Assembly (NCBI GenBank): GCA_946479255.1
Contig: CAMLFK010000271.1
Span: 1 to 6,591, forward strand
Origin: an uncultured Oxalobacteraceae bacterium
GTDB lineage: Bacteria; Pseudomonadota; Gammaproteobacteria; Burkholderiales; Burkholderiaceae
DNA length: 6,591 nucleotides
Reading direction: 5' to 3'
The notes beneath the pieces were generated by a model. The model did not search any database. It was given only the letters and a program-made list of their open reading frames with translations, and was not told the origin of the DNA. Within the stretch, counting starts at the first letter, position 1, and every line of letters begins with the position of its first letter. This document shows positions 1 through 6,549 of the stretch, one piece after another. The translations under genes were made by a program, and so were the position numbers.

Positions 1-1748
1 TCCTTGTGCTGGCGGATCTGCGCTTCGAGCGGCGCCATGATCACCTTCAGCCACGCCTCGACATCGGCATTGGCGGCGCGGAAGCTGCGCCGCACGCGCG
101 AGGCGATCGAGTCAAAAAAGCGCTCCAGCAGCGCGCCGCGGCTGGTCATCAGGAGGGTGGTGGTGCCGAACTGCTTCTGATAGACCTCTTCGATGGCCTC
201 GATCTCGGCGCGGTACTTGTTCAGCGAAAGCGGCATCGGCGAAGGCAGCTGCAGGCCATGCTCGGCGGCGAACTTCTTGTACATCATCTCCATCATCTCG
301 CTGATCTCGCCGATCTTGATGTTGGAGCGGTCGATGTTGGCGCGCGCCTGGTCGAAGAACTGCTTGACCGGGGTGCGCATGCCGGTGGCAAAGCGCGTGG
401 CCTGCATGGCGCCGCGCACGGCGTCGATCTCGGCCTGCACGATGTCCATGCCGAGCGTGGTGTACAGCTCCGTGGACAGGCGCGCAAACACCGAGCGGGT
501 GCCCTGCAGCTTGAACAGGCTGGCGTCGAATTCCTTTTTCTCGGCGTCGATGCGGCGCATCATGTGGGACAGCACGCTCTGGTTTTTGCCGCGCAGGCTT
601 TTCAGTTCCTGCAGCTGCTCGACGATATCCTTGACGCGCGTGCCGAGGCTGCTCTGCTGCACCACCACCAGCGCGGCCAGGTCGTCGGCCAGCTGCTTGC
701 GGATGATGTCCTTCTTGGCGGGAATGAGTTCGTTGAACAGCGCCGCTTCGAGCGAGCCCAGACGGCTCTTTTCCAGCAATGGCATGTCGCCGTTGATCTT
801 GGCCACCAGCGCCTTTTGGGCCGACACCGGGAACACCTGGGCAGGTTCGAGCGAGAGCAGGTGCGCCACCGAGTTTTGCTGGCGCTCGATCTCGGCGTCG
901 TTCTCAGCTTCGCTTTTGAGCTCGTCCCACATGGCGTCGATCTTGTTGAGCACAACGATACGGCCACTGCCGCCGCCGATGTGGGTGCGCCAGACTTCGA
1001 TGTCGCTCTTGGTCACGCCGGTTTCGGCGGCCAGGATGAACAGCACCGCGTGGGCATTCGGAATCAGGTTCAGGGTCAGTTCCGGTTCGGTGCCGATGGC
1101 GTTCAGGCCAGGCGTGTCGAGGATCACCAGGCCTTGCTGTAACAGCGGGTGCGGGAAGTTGATGATCGCGTGGCGCCATTGTGAAATCTCGATCTGCCCG
1201 GCTTCGTCCAGGGTGGCGGCGACGTCCGGATCGGTCTCGTCGAACAGGCCGTAGCGTTTGGCTTCGACGGCATCGGCCATGCGCGTCTTGGAGACTTCCT
1301 TGAACGTCTCATGCATCTCGTCGCCGGCGTCAAGCGCGAGCGGCAGCACGGTCCAGGCTTCCGGCTTGTCGCGGTAGTCGCTGGTGGACAGGTTGTCGGC
1401 GCGGGTTTCGATCGGCAGCAGGCGGATGCAGGGCGGGAATGCCGGGTCGTACATCAGCTCGGTCGGGCACATGGTGGTGCGCCCGGCCGCGGAAGGCAGG
1501 ATGCGCTGGCCATAGTCGGCGAAGAAGATGGCGTTGATCAGTTCGGATTTGCCGCGCGAGAATTCCGCGACGAAGGCCACCGACAGCTTGTCGTCGGCCA
1601 GCCGGGAGAGGGCACGCGCGATGCGCTGCTCGGTGACCGCATCGGTCAGCTCGGCCGCGTTGACCCACATCTGATAATTTTCCAGCGCCGCCACGACATC
1701 TTGCCGCCACGCGCTGTATTGCTCGAAATCGTGCACCATTCTGCTCAC
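1..1748 (-). CDS. Dynamin-family GTPase (partial, C-terminus beyond the left edge)
   Basis: A continuous reading frame of 582 full codons runs leftward off the window, so the C-terminus is missing. Numbered from the GTG start, the GTPase motifs are in order: G1 at 61-68 (AEFSRGKS), G2 region GRTTMCPTEL at 89-98, G3 DTPG at 211-214 and G4 NKID at 268-271. After the G domain the sequence is mostly helical and charged, as expected for the stalk of bacterial dynamin-like proteins, which bind and remodel membranes using GTP hydrolysis. The GTG at 1748 is preferred because GAGGG lies 4 nt upstream; the in-frame ATG at 1739 is the alternative but is 13 nt from that site. The gene starts 10 bp after the mutM stop, and its ribosome site lies next to that stop, so co-transcription is likely. 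The first G1 residue is Ala rather than the usual Gly. The family call is firm; the substrate membrane and cellular role are unknown. Confidence 0.88.
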   Translation of the reverse strand, partial: MSRMVHDFEQYSAWRQDVVAALENYQMWVNAAELTDAVTEQRIARALSRLADDKLSVAFVAEFSRGKSELINAIFFADYGQRILPSAAGRTTMCPTELMYDPAFPPCIRLLPIETRADNLSTSDYRDKPEAWTVLPLALDAGDEMHETFKEVSKTRMADAVEAKRYGLFDETDPDVAATLDEAGQIEISQWRHAIINFPHPLLQQGLVILDTPGLNAIGTEPELTLNLIPNAHAVLFILAAETGVTKSDIEVWRTHIGGGSGRIVVLNKIDAMWDELKSEAENDAEIERQQNSVAHLLSLEPAQVFPVSAQKALVAKINGDMPLLEKSRLGSLEAALFNELIPAKKDIIRKQLADDLAALVVVQQSSLGTRVKDIVEQLQELKSLRGKNQSVLSHMMRRIDAEKKEFDASLFKLQGTRSVFARLSTELYTTLGMDIVQAEIDAVRGAMQATRFATGMRTPVKQFFDQARANIDRSNIKIGEISEMMEMMYKKFAAEHGLQLPSPMPLSLNKYRAEIEAIEEVYQKQFGTTTLLMTSRGALLERFFDSIASRVRRSFRAANADVEAWLKVIMAPLEAQIRQHK

Positions 1749-1752
1749 GTTG

Positions 1753-1757
1753 CCCTC
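1753..1757 (-). promoter_or_regulatory. Ribosome binding site deciding the dynamin gene start
   Basis: On the minus strand GAGGG (1757 to 1753) lies 2 nt beyond the mutM TGA stop codon and 4 nt before the GTG at 1748. This spacing supports the GTG over the ATG at 1739 and suggests translational coupling to mutM. Confidence 0.5.
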
Positions 1758-1758
1758 G

Positions 1759-2592
1759 TCACTTCTGACAATTTACACAATAAAAAGTAGAGCGCTGACC
1801 CTGCTTGATCTGGCGGATCGGGGTGCCACAGTTGCGGCACGGCACTCCAGCACGATCATAGACGAAATACGTCTGCTGGAAGTATCCCGATTGTCCGTTT
1901 ACAGCAAGAAAGTCACGCAATGTGCTGCCGCCTTGCACGATGGCCTCGGCAAGGATTGTGCGAATGGCATCAGCCAGCTTGTCATAGCGACTACGTCCGA
2001 TGCGGCCGGCCGGGGTTTTCGGATTGATGCCCGCGCGGAACAGGCTTTCGCAGGCGTAGATATTGCCGACGCCAACCACGATATCGCCCGCCAGCAGCAC
2101 CTGCTTGATGGGCGCGGCGCGGCGCCGCGTGGCTTTATACAGCAGCTCGCCGGTGAAGCCATCCTCGAGCGGTTCCACACCCAGTTCACGCAGCAGGATG
2201 TGCTGTTCCAGGTCGCCGTCGTTGACGCCGTGCCACAGCACCGCGCCGAAGCGGCGCGGATCGTTCATGCGCAGCGCCTGCAGGCCGTCGTCGCTGTGCA
2301 CCACCAGGTCGATGTGATCGTGCTTTTTTGCTTCCGTGTCGGCCGGCAGCACGCGCAGGTGGCCGGACATGCCGAGATGCACGATCAGCGTGCCGTGGGC
2401 GAAACCGATCAGCAGGTACTTGCCGCGCCGCCCGGTGTGGGTGATGCGCTGGCCGCGCAGCAGCGCGTCCAGGCCGGGCGGGAAGGGCCAGCGCAGGCCG
2501 TCGCGGCGCACCAGCACGGAGTCGACGATGCGCCCTTCGATATGCGGGGCCACGCCGCGCCGCGTGACTTCAACTTCTGGCAGCTCAGGCAT
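1759..2592 (-). CDS. mutM: Formamidopyrimidine-DNA glycosylase (Fpg/MutM)
   Basis: A complete 277-residue protein, the usual Fpg length. It excises 8-oxoguanine and ring-opened purines from DNA and nicks the resulting abasic site, in base excision repair. It starts with MPELPEVE: after Met removal the N-terminal Pro is the catalytic nucleophile, followed by the catalytic Glu. Lys58 in GRRGKYLL matches the conserved lysine (K57 of mature Fpg). HLGMSG is at 72-77, and the helix-two-turn-helix core [18 protein letters not shown] is present. The C-terminal zinc finger is intact, with Cys252, Cys255, Cys272 and Cys275 and the DNA-contacting Arg267. The start is certain because Pro2 must follow Met. 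No strong ribosome site is seen upstream. It is the first gene of a likely two-or-more-gene unit with the dynamin-like GTPase, and is divergent from the TPR lipoprotein gene. Confidence 0.97.
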   Translation of the reverse strand: MPELPEVEVTRRGVAPHIEGRIVDSVLVRRDGLRWPFPPGLDALLRGQRITHTGRRGKYLLIGFAHGTLIVHLGMSGHLRVLPADTEAKKHDHIDLVVHSDDGLQALRMNDPRRFGAVLWHGVNDGDLEQHILLRELGVEPLEDGFTGELLYKATRRRAAPIKQVLLAGDIVVGVGNIYACESLFRAGINPKTPAGRIGRSRYDKLADAIRTILAEAIVQGGSTLRDFLAVNGQSGYFQQTYFVYDRAGVPCRNCGTPIRQIKQGQRSTFYCVNCQK

Positions 2593-2668
2593 GCTCGGCT
2601 CGGCGCAGTGGGACGGAAGGTGGATGAAAAATCATGTAATGGCGAAAGGCGGTCTCATACGCGGAGGC

Positions 2669-2696
2669 TTGCTTCAGCGTAGAATCGACCTATATT
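2669..2696 (+). promoter_or_regulatory. Candidate sigma70 promoter for the TPR lipoprotein gene
   Basis: TTGCTT (2669-2674) and TATATT (2691-2696, 5 of 6 to consensus) are separated by 16 bp. Transcription would start near 2703, leaving a leader of about 14 nt before the GTG at 2717. The -35 box is weak (3 of 6). It lies in the 124-bp divergent gap (2593-2716). A TAGAAT at 2680-2685 is an alternative -10 without a good -35. I see no convincing promoter facing mutM in this gap. Confidence 0.45.
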
Positions 2697-2716
2697 GCTG
2701 TCATTCTGGAATTGCC

Positions 2717-4501
2717 GTGAAAAACGCTTTCGTCATTGTAACCCTGTCAGGCCTGCTGGCCGCGTGCGCCAGCGCGCCGCGGCCAAGCGCCACCGTGGCC
2801 GGCGCGCCGTCCATTCTTGAGCAGGTCGACGAGGCGGACATCGCCCAGGCGCCCGAACTGGCCGAGCCCGAGGAAAAGCTGCCCAAGGTGGCGCTGACAA
2901 AGGATTTGCTGTTCACGCTGATGAAAGCCGAGCTGGAATTCAAGGCCGGCCAGTGGCGCGGCCCCTACGTGACCCTGATGAGCGCGGCCCAGCAGACGCG
3001 CGACCCGCGCCTGGCGCGCCGCGCCGCCGAAATGGCGATGAGCGCGACCCGCAACGACGAAGCGCTGGCGGCGATCAGCCTGTGGCGCCAGATCGCCCCC
3101 GATTCCGACGAAGCGCTGCAGTACTACCTCGGCTTTGCCGTCCTGGCCGACAAGCTGGGCGACGTCGAGAACACCTTTCGCGAACGCCTGCGCGAAGCGA
3201 GCCCCGTCACGCGTCCGCTGGCGATGTACCAGCTGCAGCAGTTCTTAAGCCGCGCCAAGAACCGCGACGCCGCCAGCGCCGTGCTTGAACGCCTGCTGGC
3301 GCCGTATGCCGGCACGCTCGAAGCGCATGTGGTGCTGTCGCAGAACGCTTTCGCACGCGGGAATATCGAACTGGCCCAGCGCGAAGCGCGCGCCGCCCTG
3401 GCGCTGAAACCCGATTCCGAAATCGCCGTGCTGACGCTGGCACAGGTCACCAGCGACCAGGCCGAGGTGTCCGCCATGCTGGGCGACTTCATCAAGGCCA
3501 ATCCCGACGCCAGGGAAGCGCGCGCCACCCATGCGCGCGTGCTGGTCGGGCAGAAGCAGTACGACGCCGCGCGCAAGCAGTTCCAGGCTTTGCTGAAGGA
3601 GTCGCCCGATAACCTCGGCACCTTGTACGCGCTCGGCATCATGTCGATGCAGCTGTCCGAGCCGCTGGAGGCGGAAAAGTACTTCACCCAATTCATCAAG
3701 ATCCTGGAAAAGCGCCCTGACGACGAGCGCGATCCGGGCAAGGTGCTGATGATCCTGGCGCAGTTGGCCGAGGAACGCGGCGACCTCGATGGCGCGCGCA
3801 CCTGGCTGGAAAAGGTCGGGGACGACGAGCCGGCGGCGTGGTTCACGGCCCAGCTCAAACGCGGCCAGCTGATGGCCAAGACCGGCGACGTGCAAGGCGC
3901 GCTGGCGCACCTAGCCGCGCTGCAGCCGGCCGAACCATCGTCGCAGGCGCAACTGGTCATGACCCAGGGGCTGATCCTGCGCGACGCCGGCAAGCTCGAA
4001 GAAGCGTATGCGCTGATGAAGGAGGGCGCGGCGCGCTTTCCCGCCAATCCGGATTTGCTGTACGACTTCGCACTGATGGCCGAAAAGGTGGGCCATCTGG
4101 AGGTGATGGAAAAGACCCTGCGCGACGTGATGGCGCAGGCGCCGGACAATCATCATGCGTATAACGCGCTGGGGTATTCGCTGGCCGAGCGCAATGTGCG
4201 GCTCGACGAGGCGCTGGTGCTGGTGACCAAGGCCCTGGAGATGGCCCCGGAAGACCCGTTCATCATGGATAGCATGGGCTGGGTGCAGTACCGGCTGGGC
4301 AAGCTGGACGAGGCGGAGAAGTATTTGCGCCGCGCGTACGAGCTGCGCAACGATGTCGAGATCGCGGTGCACCTGGGCGAGGTGCTTTGGCACAAGGGGA
4401 AGAAGGCCGATGCGCAGAAGCTGTGGCGGCAGGCGAAGGCCAAGGATCCCAAGAACGATACGCTGAAGAATACGCTGACGCGGCTGCAGTTGAAGTTGTA
4501 A
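2717..4501 (+). CDS. Tetratricopeptide repeat outer-membrane lipoprotein
   Basis: A 594-residue protein read from the GTG at 2717, with a weak GGA ribosome site 6 nt upstream. The frame stays open further upstream to 2336, but the GTG immediately precedes a textbook lipoprotein signal: Lys2, a hydrophobic stretch, and a lipobox L-A-A-C with Cys17. The residue after Cys is Ala, not Asp, which predicts sorting to the outer membrane, inner leaflet. After a Pro/Ala/Glu-rich linker (about 18-60) the rest is helical repeats. The clearest TPR units are three in the C-terminal part (about 478-580, e.g. AYNALGYSLAERN, DSMGWVQYRLGKLDEAEKYL), with more degenerate ones before. TPR arrays are protein-binding scaffolds. 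The gene is upstream of and in line with lolB, separated by 234 bp. No enzymatic motif is seen. The partner is unknown; a role in envelope or lipoprotein assembly is a guess from context. Confidence 0.9.
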   Translation: MKNAFVIVTLSGLLAACASAPRPSATVAGAPSILEQVDEADIAQAPELAEPEEKLPKVALTKDLLFTLMKAELEFKAGQWRGPYVTLMSAAQQTRDPRLARRAAEMAMSATRNDEALAAISLWRQIAPDSDEALQYYLGFAVLADKLGDVENTFRERLREASPVTRPLAMYQLQQFLSRAKNRDAASAVLERLLAPYAGTLEAHVVLSQNAFARGNIELAQREARAALALKPDSEIAVLTLAQVTSDQAEVSAMLGDFIKANPDAREARATHARVLVGQKQYDAARKQFQALLKESPDNLGTLYALGIMSMQLSEPLEAEKYFTQFIKILEKRPDDERDPGKVLMILAQLAEERGDLDGARTWLEKVGDDEPAAWFTAQLKRGQLMAKTGDVQGALAHLAALQPAEPSSQAQLVMTQGLILRDAGKLEEAYALMKEGAARFPANPDLLYDFALMAEKVGHLEVMEKTLRDVMAQAPDNHHAYNALGYSLAERNVRLDEALVLVTKALEMAPEDPFIMDSMGWVQYRLGKLDEAEKYLRRAYELRNDVEIAVHLGEVLWHKGKKADAQKLWRQAKAKDPKNDTLKNTLTRLQLKL

Positions 4502-4542
4502 GGCCGAAGCCGCAACATTGCCGATCCTCTGCCCTACTTAAC

Positions 4543-4654
4543 GTCATCCCCGCGGAGGCGGGGACCCATGCCATCTTAGCGCAGTGAAGCAATGCGACAC
4601 TGAACACAAGGGGTATGGGTTCCCGCCAAGGGGGCCGCCGAGGCCGGGAATGAC
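4543..4654. repeat. Nested inverted repeat, REP-like dispersed palindrome
   Basis: The left arm (4543-4572) starts GTCATCCCCGCGGAGGCGGG and ends CCCATGCC. The right arm (about 4613-4654) reads in reverse complement with matching ends (TATGGGTTCCCGCC through CGGGAATGAC). The outer GTCAT/ATGAC and inner CCCAT/ATGGG pair across about 112 bp. The left arm also folds on itself (CCCCGC 4548-4553, loop GGAG, GCGGGG 4558-4563), and the right arm has its own TTCCCG/CGGGAA stem (4620-4625 with 4645-4650) around an extra GC-rich stretch. From memory, palindromes of the type GTCATTCCCGCG-AAGGCGGGAA are scattered through many proteobacterial genomes. It fills most of the gap between the TPR gene and lolB. 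No run of T follows, so it is not an obvious intrinsic terminator. Confidence 0.75.
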
Positions 4655-4701
4655 AGGGGATAAGGGGCACTGGCTGAGCGACGCTTGAACAACACCGGCG
4701 T

Positions 4702-4707
4702 TATACT
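4702..4707 (+). promoter_or_regulatory. Candidate -10 box for lolB-ispE
   Basis: TATACT (5 of 6 to consensus) lies 28 nt before the lolB ATG, directly after the inverted repeat. No good -35 is correctly spaced: TTGAAC at 4685-4690 is only 11 bp away. If used, transcription would start near 4714 with a leader of about 22 nt. Confidence 0.4.
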
Positions 4708-4735
4708 CCCCACTCCCCAACAAAAAACTCCGCCG

Positions 4736-5338
4736 ATGCCACGTCCCTCCGCACTCCGCTCAGTTTCCGCCGCCTGCGCCGCGATCCTGCTGTCCGCCTG
4801 CGCCGCCACCGGCCCCATGTCCGGCGCCAGCGTGGCTGACTACCGCGACACCATCGAACTCTCGGGCCGCCTGTCGGTCAACTACGAAAAGGACGGCCAG
4901 CCGGAATCCCTGTCGGGTAAATTCACCTGGGCGCAAACACCCGCCGCGGTCAACGTCGGCCTGGCCAATCCGCTCGGCCAGACCCTGGCCACGATCGTCG
5001 TCACCCCGACCTCCGCCACGCTGACCCAGACCGACCGCACACCAAAAACCGCCGCCGACATCGATACCCTGACCGCGCAAACGCTCGGCTGGTCGCTGCC
5101 GGTATCGGGCTTGCGCGACTGGCTGCAGGGCTATGCCACCGCCGCCGGCGGCCAGCGCTTTGCCGCTTCGCCGGCCAACAACACCGTCACCACCGCCGAC
5201 GGCTGGCGCCTGACCTTTGTAAGCTGGCAGGATGAAAAGGCCGCCCGCCCTAGCCCGAAGCGCATCGACGCCGAACGCAGCGCGACCCTGAACAACAGCG
5301 CGCTGTCGATCCGCATCGTCATCGACGGCCGCGAATAA
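4736..5338 (+). CDS. lolB: Outer-membrane lipoprotein receptor LolB
   Basis: A 200-residue protein, close to the usual LolB length. LolB receives lipoproteins from the periplasmic carrier LolA and inserts them into the outer membrane; it is itself a lipoprotein. The signal peptide has Arg3/Arg8, a hydrophobic stretch and lipobox L-S-A-C with Cys22 as the lipidated residue; the next residue is Ala, consistent with outer-membrane sorting. The body matches LolB: GRLSVNY at 44-50, SGKFTWAQ at 60-67, LANPLGQTLA at 76-85, then LGWSLPVSGLRDWLQGY. Leu80 in the NPLG turn appears equivalent to E. coli mature Leu68, the protruding-loop residue needed for insertion (my alignment by eye). The ATG at 4736 is chosen because it gives a proper signal peptide; an in-frame TTG at 4685 would place it too far inside. 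No clear ribosome site. The stop lies 3 nt before ispE, so the two are likely co-translated. Confidence 0.93.
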   Translation: MPRPSALRSVSAACAAILLSACAATGPMSGASVADYRDTIELSGRLSVNYEKDGQPESLSGKFTWAQTPAAVNVGLANPLGQTLATIVVTPTSATLTQTDRTPKTAADIDTLTAQTLGWSLPVSGLRDWLQGYATAAGGQRFAASPANNTVTTADGWRLTFVSWQDEKAARPSPKRIDAERSATLNNSALSIRIVIDGRE

Positions 5339-5341
5339 AAC

Positions 5342-6256
5342 ATGATCACGAATTTGCCAAACTCGTTGCACGGCTGCGCCGCCCCGGCCAAACTCAATCT
5401 GTTCCTGCACGTGAACGGCCGCCGCGCCGATGGCTATCATCTGCTGCAAACGGTATTCCAGCTGATCGACCGCGGCGACACGCTCGACTTCGACCTGCGC
5501 GCGGACGGCCAGATCCGCCGCACCACCGAGGTGGCCGGCGTGCCGGAAGCCCAGGATCTCATCGTGCGCGCGCTGCGCCTGCTGCAGGCCGAGTACACGC
5601 GCCGCCACGGCCAGCCCCCCCCGGGCATCGACGTCGCCATCGACAAGCGCCTGCCGATGGGCGGCGGGCTGGGTGGCGGCTCGTCCGACGCGGCCACCGC
5701 GCTGATCGCGGCGAACCACTTGTGGCGGGCCGGCCTGTCGCGCCAGGAACTGATGGCGCTGGCCTTGCCGCTGGGGGCCGACATCCCGTTTTTCATCTTC
5801 GGCGAAAACGCCTTTGCCGAGGGGGTAGGGGAGGAACTGGTGCCGGTCGAAACGCCGGACTGCTGGTACGTGGTGGTCGAACCGGGTGTTGCCGTGCCGA
5901 CTGCTGCGATTTTTTCGTCCGACCATTTGACGAGGGATACGGAACCCGTTAGAATAGCGGACTTTTCCAGACACCTCAGCTGTCGAACCGACATGAGCGA
6001 ATTTGGAAAGAACGACTTGCAAGCTGTAGCAAGCCGTTTGTTTCCGCAGATAGCAGATGCGATCAAATGGCTGGGGAAATACGGCGATGCCAGGATGACT
6101 GGCTCCGGAGCGTGCGTGTTTTGCGCGTTTTCCAGTGAGCGCGAAGCCGATGTGGTGCTGTTGGACATGCCCCCCATTTGGCGCGCCTGGAAAGCAAAAT
6201 CGCTGAGCTACCACCCGCTACAAGCGCAGTTGCAAGAAGGTCCGGTTATAGAATAA
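5342..6256 (+). CDS. ispE: 4-diphosphocytidyl-2-C-methyl-D-erythritol kinase
   Basis: A 304-residue GHMP-family kinase. It phosphorylates CDP-methylerythritol with ATP, the fourth step of the MEP pathway to isoprenoid precursors, in the cytoplasm. Visible motifs: APAKLNLFLHV with Lys17, GRRADGYH at 26-33, the ATP-binding glycine-rich loop PMGGGLGGGSSDAAT at 105-119, the catalytic Asp147 in GADIPFF, and the C-terminal GHMP motif ARMTGSGACVF at 250-260. The start at 5342 gives the normal distance to the Lys17 motif; no strong ribosome site is seen, and the 3-nt gap to lolB suggests coupling. The last ~100 codons (from about 5941) are clearly less GC-rich and use AGA, ATA, AGG, CGA and GTA codons rarely seen earlier in the gene. 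This part contains a promoter-like element (5927-5955). The reading frame and family motifs are intact, so the enzyme should be functional. Confidence 0.96.
   Translation: MITNLPNSLHGCAAPAKLNLFLHVNGRRADGYHLLQTVFQLIDRGDTLDFDLRADGQIRRTTEVAGVPEAQDLIVRALRLLQAEYTRRHGQPPPGIDVAIDKRLPMGGGLGGGSSDAATALIAANHLWRAGLSRQELMALALPLGADIPFFIFGENAFAEGVGEELVPVETPDCWYVVVEPGVAVPTAAIFSSDHLTRDTEPVRIADFSRHLSCRTDMSEFGKNDLQAVASRLFPQIADAIKWLGKYGDARMTGSGACVFCAFSSEREADVVLLDMPPIWRAWKAKSLSYHPLQAQLQEGPVIE
5927..5955 (+). promoter_or_regulatory. Strong candidate sigma70 promoter inside ispE
   Basis: TTGACG (5927-5932, 5 of 6) and TAGAAT (5950-5955, 5 of 6) are separated by exactly 17 bp. Transcription would start near 5962, giving an RNA that covers the end of ispE, then tRNA-Gln and prs. 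The -10 box is encoded by GTT-AGA-ATA, two codons that are rare in this GC-rich gene. E. coli prs is also reported to have a promoter inside the upstream ispE (ychB) gene. Confidence 0.6.
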
Positions 6257-6283
6257 AATTCAGCCTGTCGTTGGGTTTGACGC

Positions 6284-6289
6284 TAAAAT
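6284..6289 (+). promoter_or_regulatory. Weak candidate promoter just before tRNA-Gln
   Basis: TAAAAT (5 of 6 to a -10 box) lies 34 nt before the tRNA, in an AT-rich stretch, but without a recognisable -35. A TTGACG at 6277-6282 could instead be a -35 paired with TACGAC at 6299-6304 (16-bp spacer, poor -10). The two readings exclude each other and neither is compelling. Confidence 0.3.
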
Positions 6290-6323
6290 GGCGTGAGATA
6301 CGACGGCAAGCAGTCAGTTGCGT

Positions 6324-6400
6324 AGGGGAATCGCCAAGCTGGTTAAGGCACTGGATTTTGATTCCAGCATACCAAGGTTCGAATCCTTGTTCCCCTGCCA
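6324..6400 (+). tRNA. tRNA-Gln (anticodon UUG)
   Basis: A 77-nt cloverleaf with CCA encoded. Acceptor stem AGGGGAA (6324-6330) pairs fully with TTCCCCT (6390-6396), discriminator G at 6397, CCA at 6398-6400. D stem GCC/GGC (6333-6335 with 6347-6349). Anticodon stem CTGGA/TCCAG around loop TTTTGAT (6356-6362), giving anticodon TTG at 6358-6360, which reads CAA and, by wobble, CAG. T arm CAAGG-TTCGAAT-CCTTG (6373-6389). G73, G2-C71 and G3-C70, known glutaminyl-tRNA synthetase identity elements in E. coli, are present; the first pair is A1-U72 rather than E. coli U1-A72. It sits 67 bp after ispE and 149 bp before prs, in the same direction. Confidence 0.97.
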
Positions 6401-6451
6401 TTCGTTTTGTCTGGTCTGTCGATGCGAAATATGCGTCCAGCAGGCGAACTT

Positions 6452-6481
6452 GATGGCCTCGCTCTCGCGAGCCATCCTTTT
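6452..6481 (+). terminator. Terminator-like hairpin between tRNA-Gln and prs
   Basis: Arms GATGG (6452-6456) and CTCGC (6458-6462), with a bulged C at 6457, pair with GCGAG (6467-6471) and CCATC (6472-6476) around a TCTC loop: 10 base pairs in all. A C and then TTTT (6478-6481) follow. The T run is short, so termination is likely incomplete; it could separate most tRNA transcripts from prs or act as an attenuator. Confidence 0.5.
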
Positions 6482-6490
6482 AGCATAGCG

Positions 6491-6510
6491 TCAGCCGGCC
6501 GTCTGGCTGA
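6491..6510 (+). other. Hairpin in the prs leader
   Basis: TCAGCC (6491-6496) pairs with GGCTGA (6505-6510), with a possible extra G-U pair inside, leaving a loop of 6 to 8 nt. It lies 39 nt before the prs start and is not followed by a T run, so it is not a terminator. It could be an RNA-stability or regulatory structure, or chance. Confidence 0.4.
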
Positions 6511-6549
6511 TGTTCTTCAAGTAAATCAACGCTTACCTCTGGGACTCCC

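Noticed and set aside
6..1254. Long plus-strand open frames (6-1142 and 193-1254)
   Set aside because: They are antisense to the dynamin GTPase, whose motifs and continuous frame are convincing; GC-rich DNA gives long shadow frames.
1750..2682. Plus-strand open frame of 310 codons
   Set aside because: Antisense to mutM across nearly its whole length, with no recognisable domain; mutM has all catalytic and zinc-finger residues.
2336..2716. N-terminal extension of the TPR protein to 2336
   Set aside because: It would overlap mutM antisense and bury the clear lipoprotein signal that begins at the GTG at 2717.
3124..4149. Minus-strand open frame of 341 codons
   Set aside because: Antisense to the TPR gene; Ser/Arg-rich low-complexity translation typical of a shadow frame.
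4685..4735. Upstream TTG start for lolB
   Set aside because: It adds 17 residues ahead of a complete signal peptide and would overlap the candidate -10 box.
4760..6214. Minus-strand open frame of 484 codons
   Set aside because: Antisense to both lolB and ispE; Gly/Ala/Arg/Gln-rich with no domain.
6383..6400. tRNA 3' end as a phage or island attachment site
   Set aside because: No repeated copy of the tRNA end and no integrase gene in the window.
6407..6435. Promoter between tRNA-Gln and prs (TTGTCT, 17 bp, TATGCG)
   Set aside because: The -10 matches only 3 of 6 positions; too weak to list.
6178..6453. Plus-strand open frame of 91 codons across the end of ispE and the tRNA
   Set aside because: It overlaps the ispE end in another frame and runs straight through tRNA-Gln.
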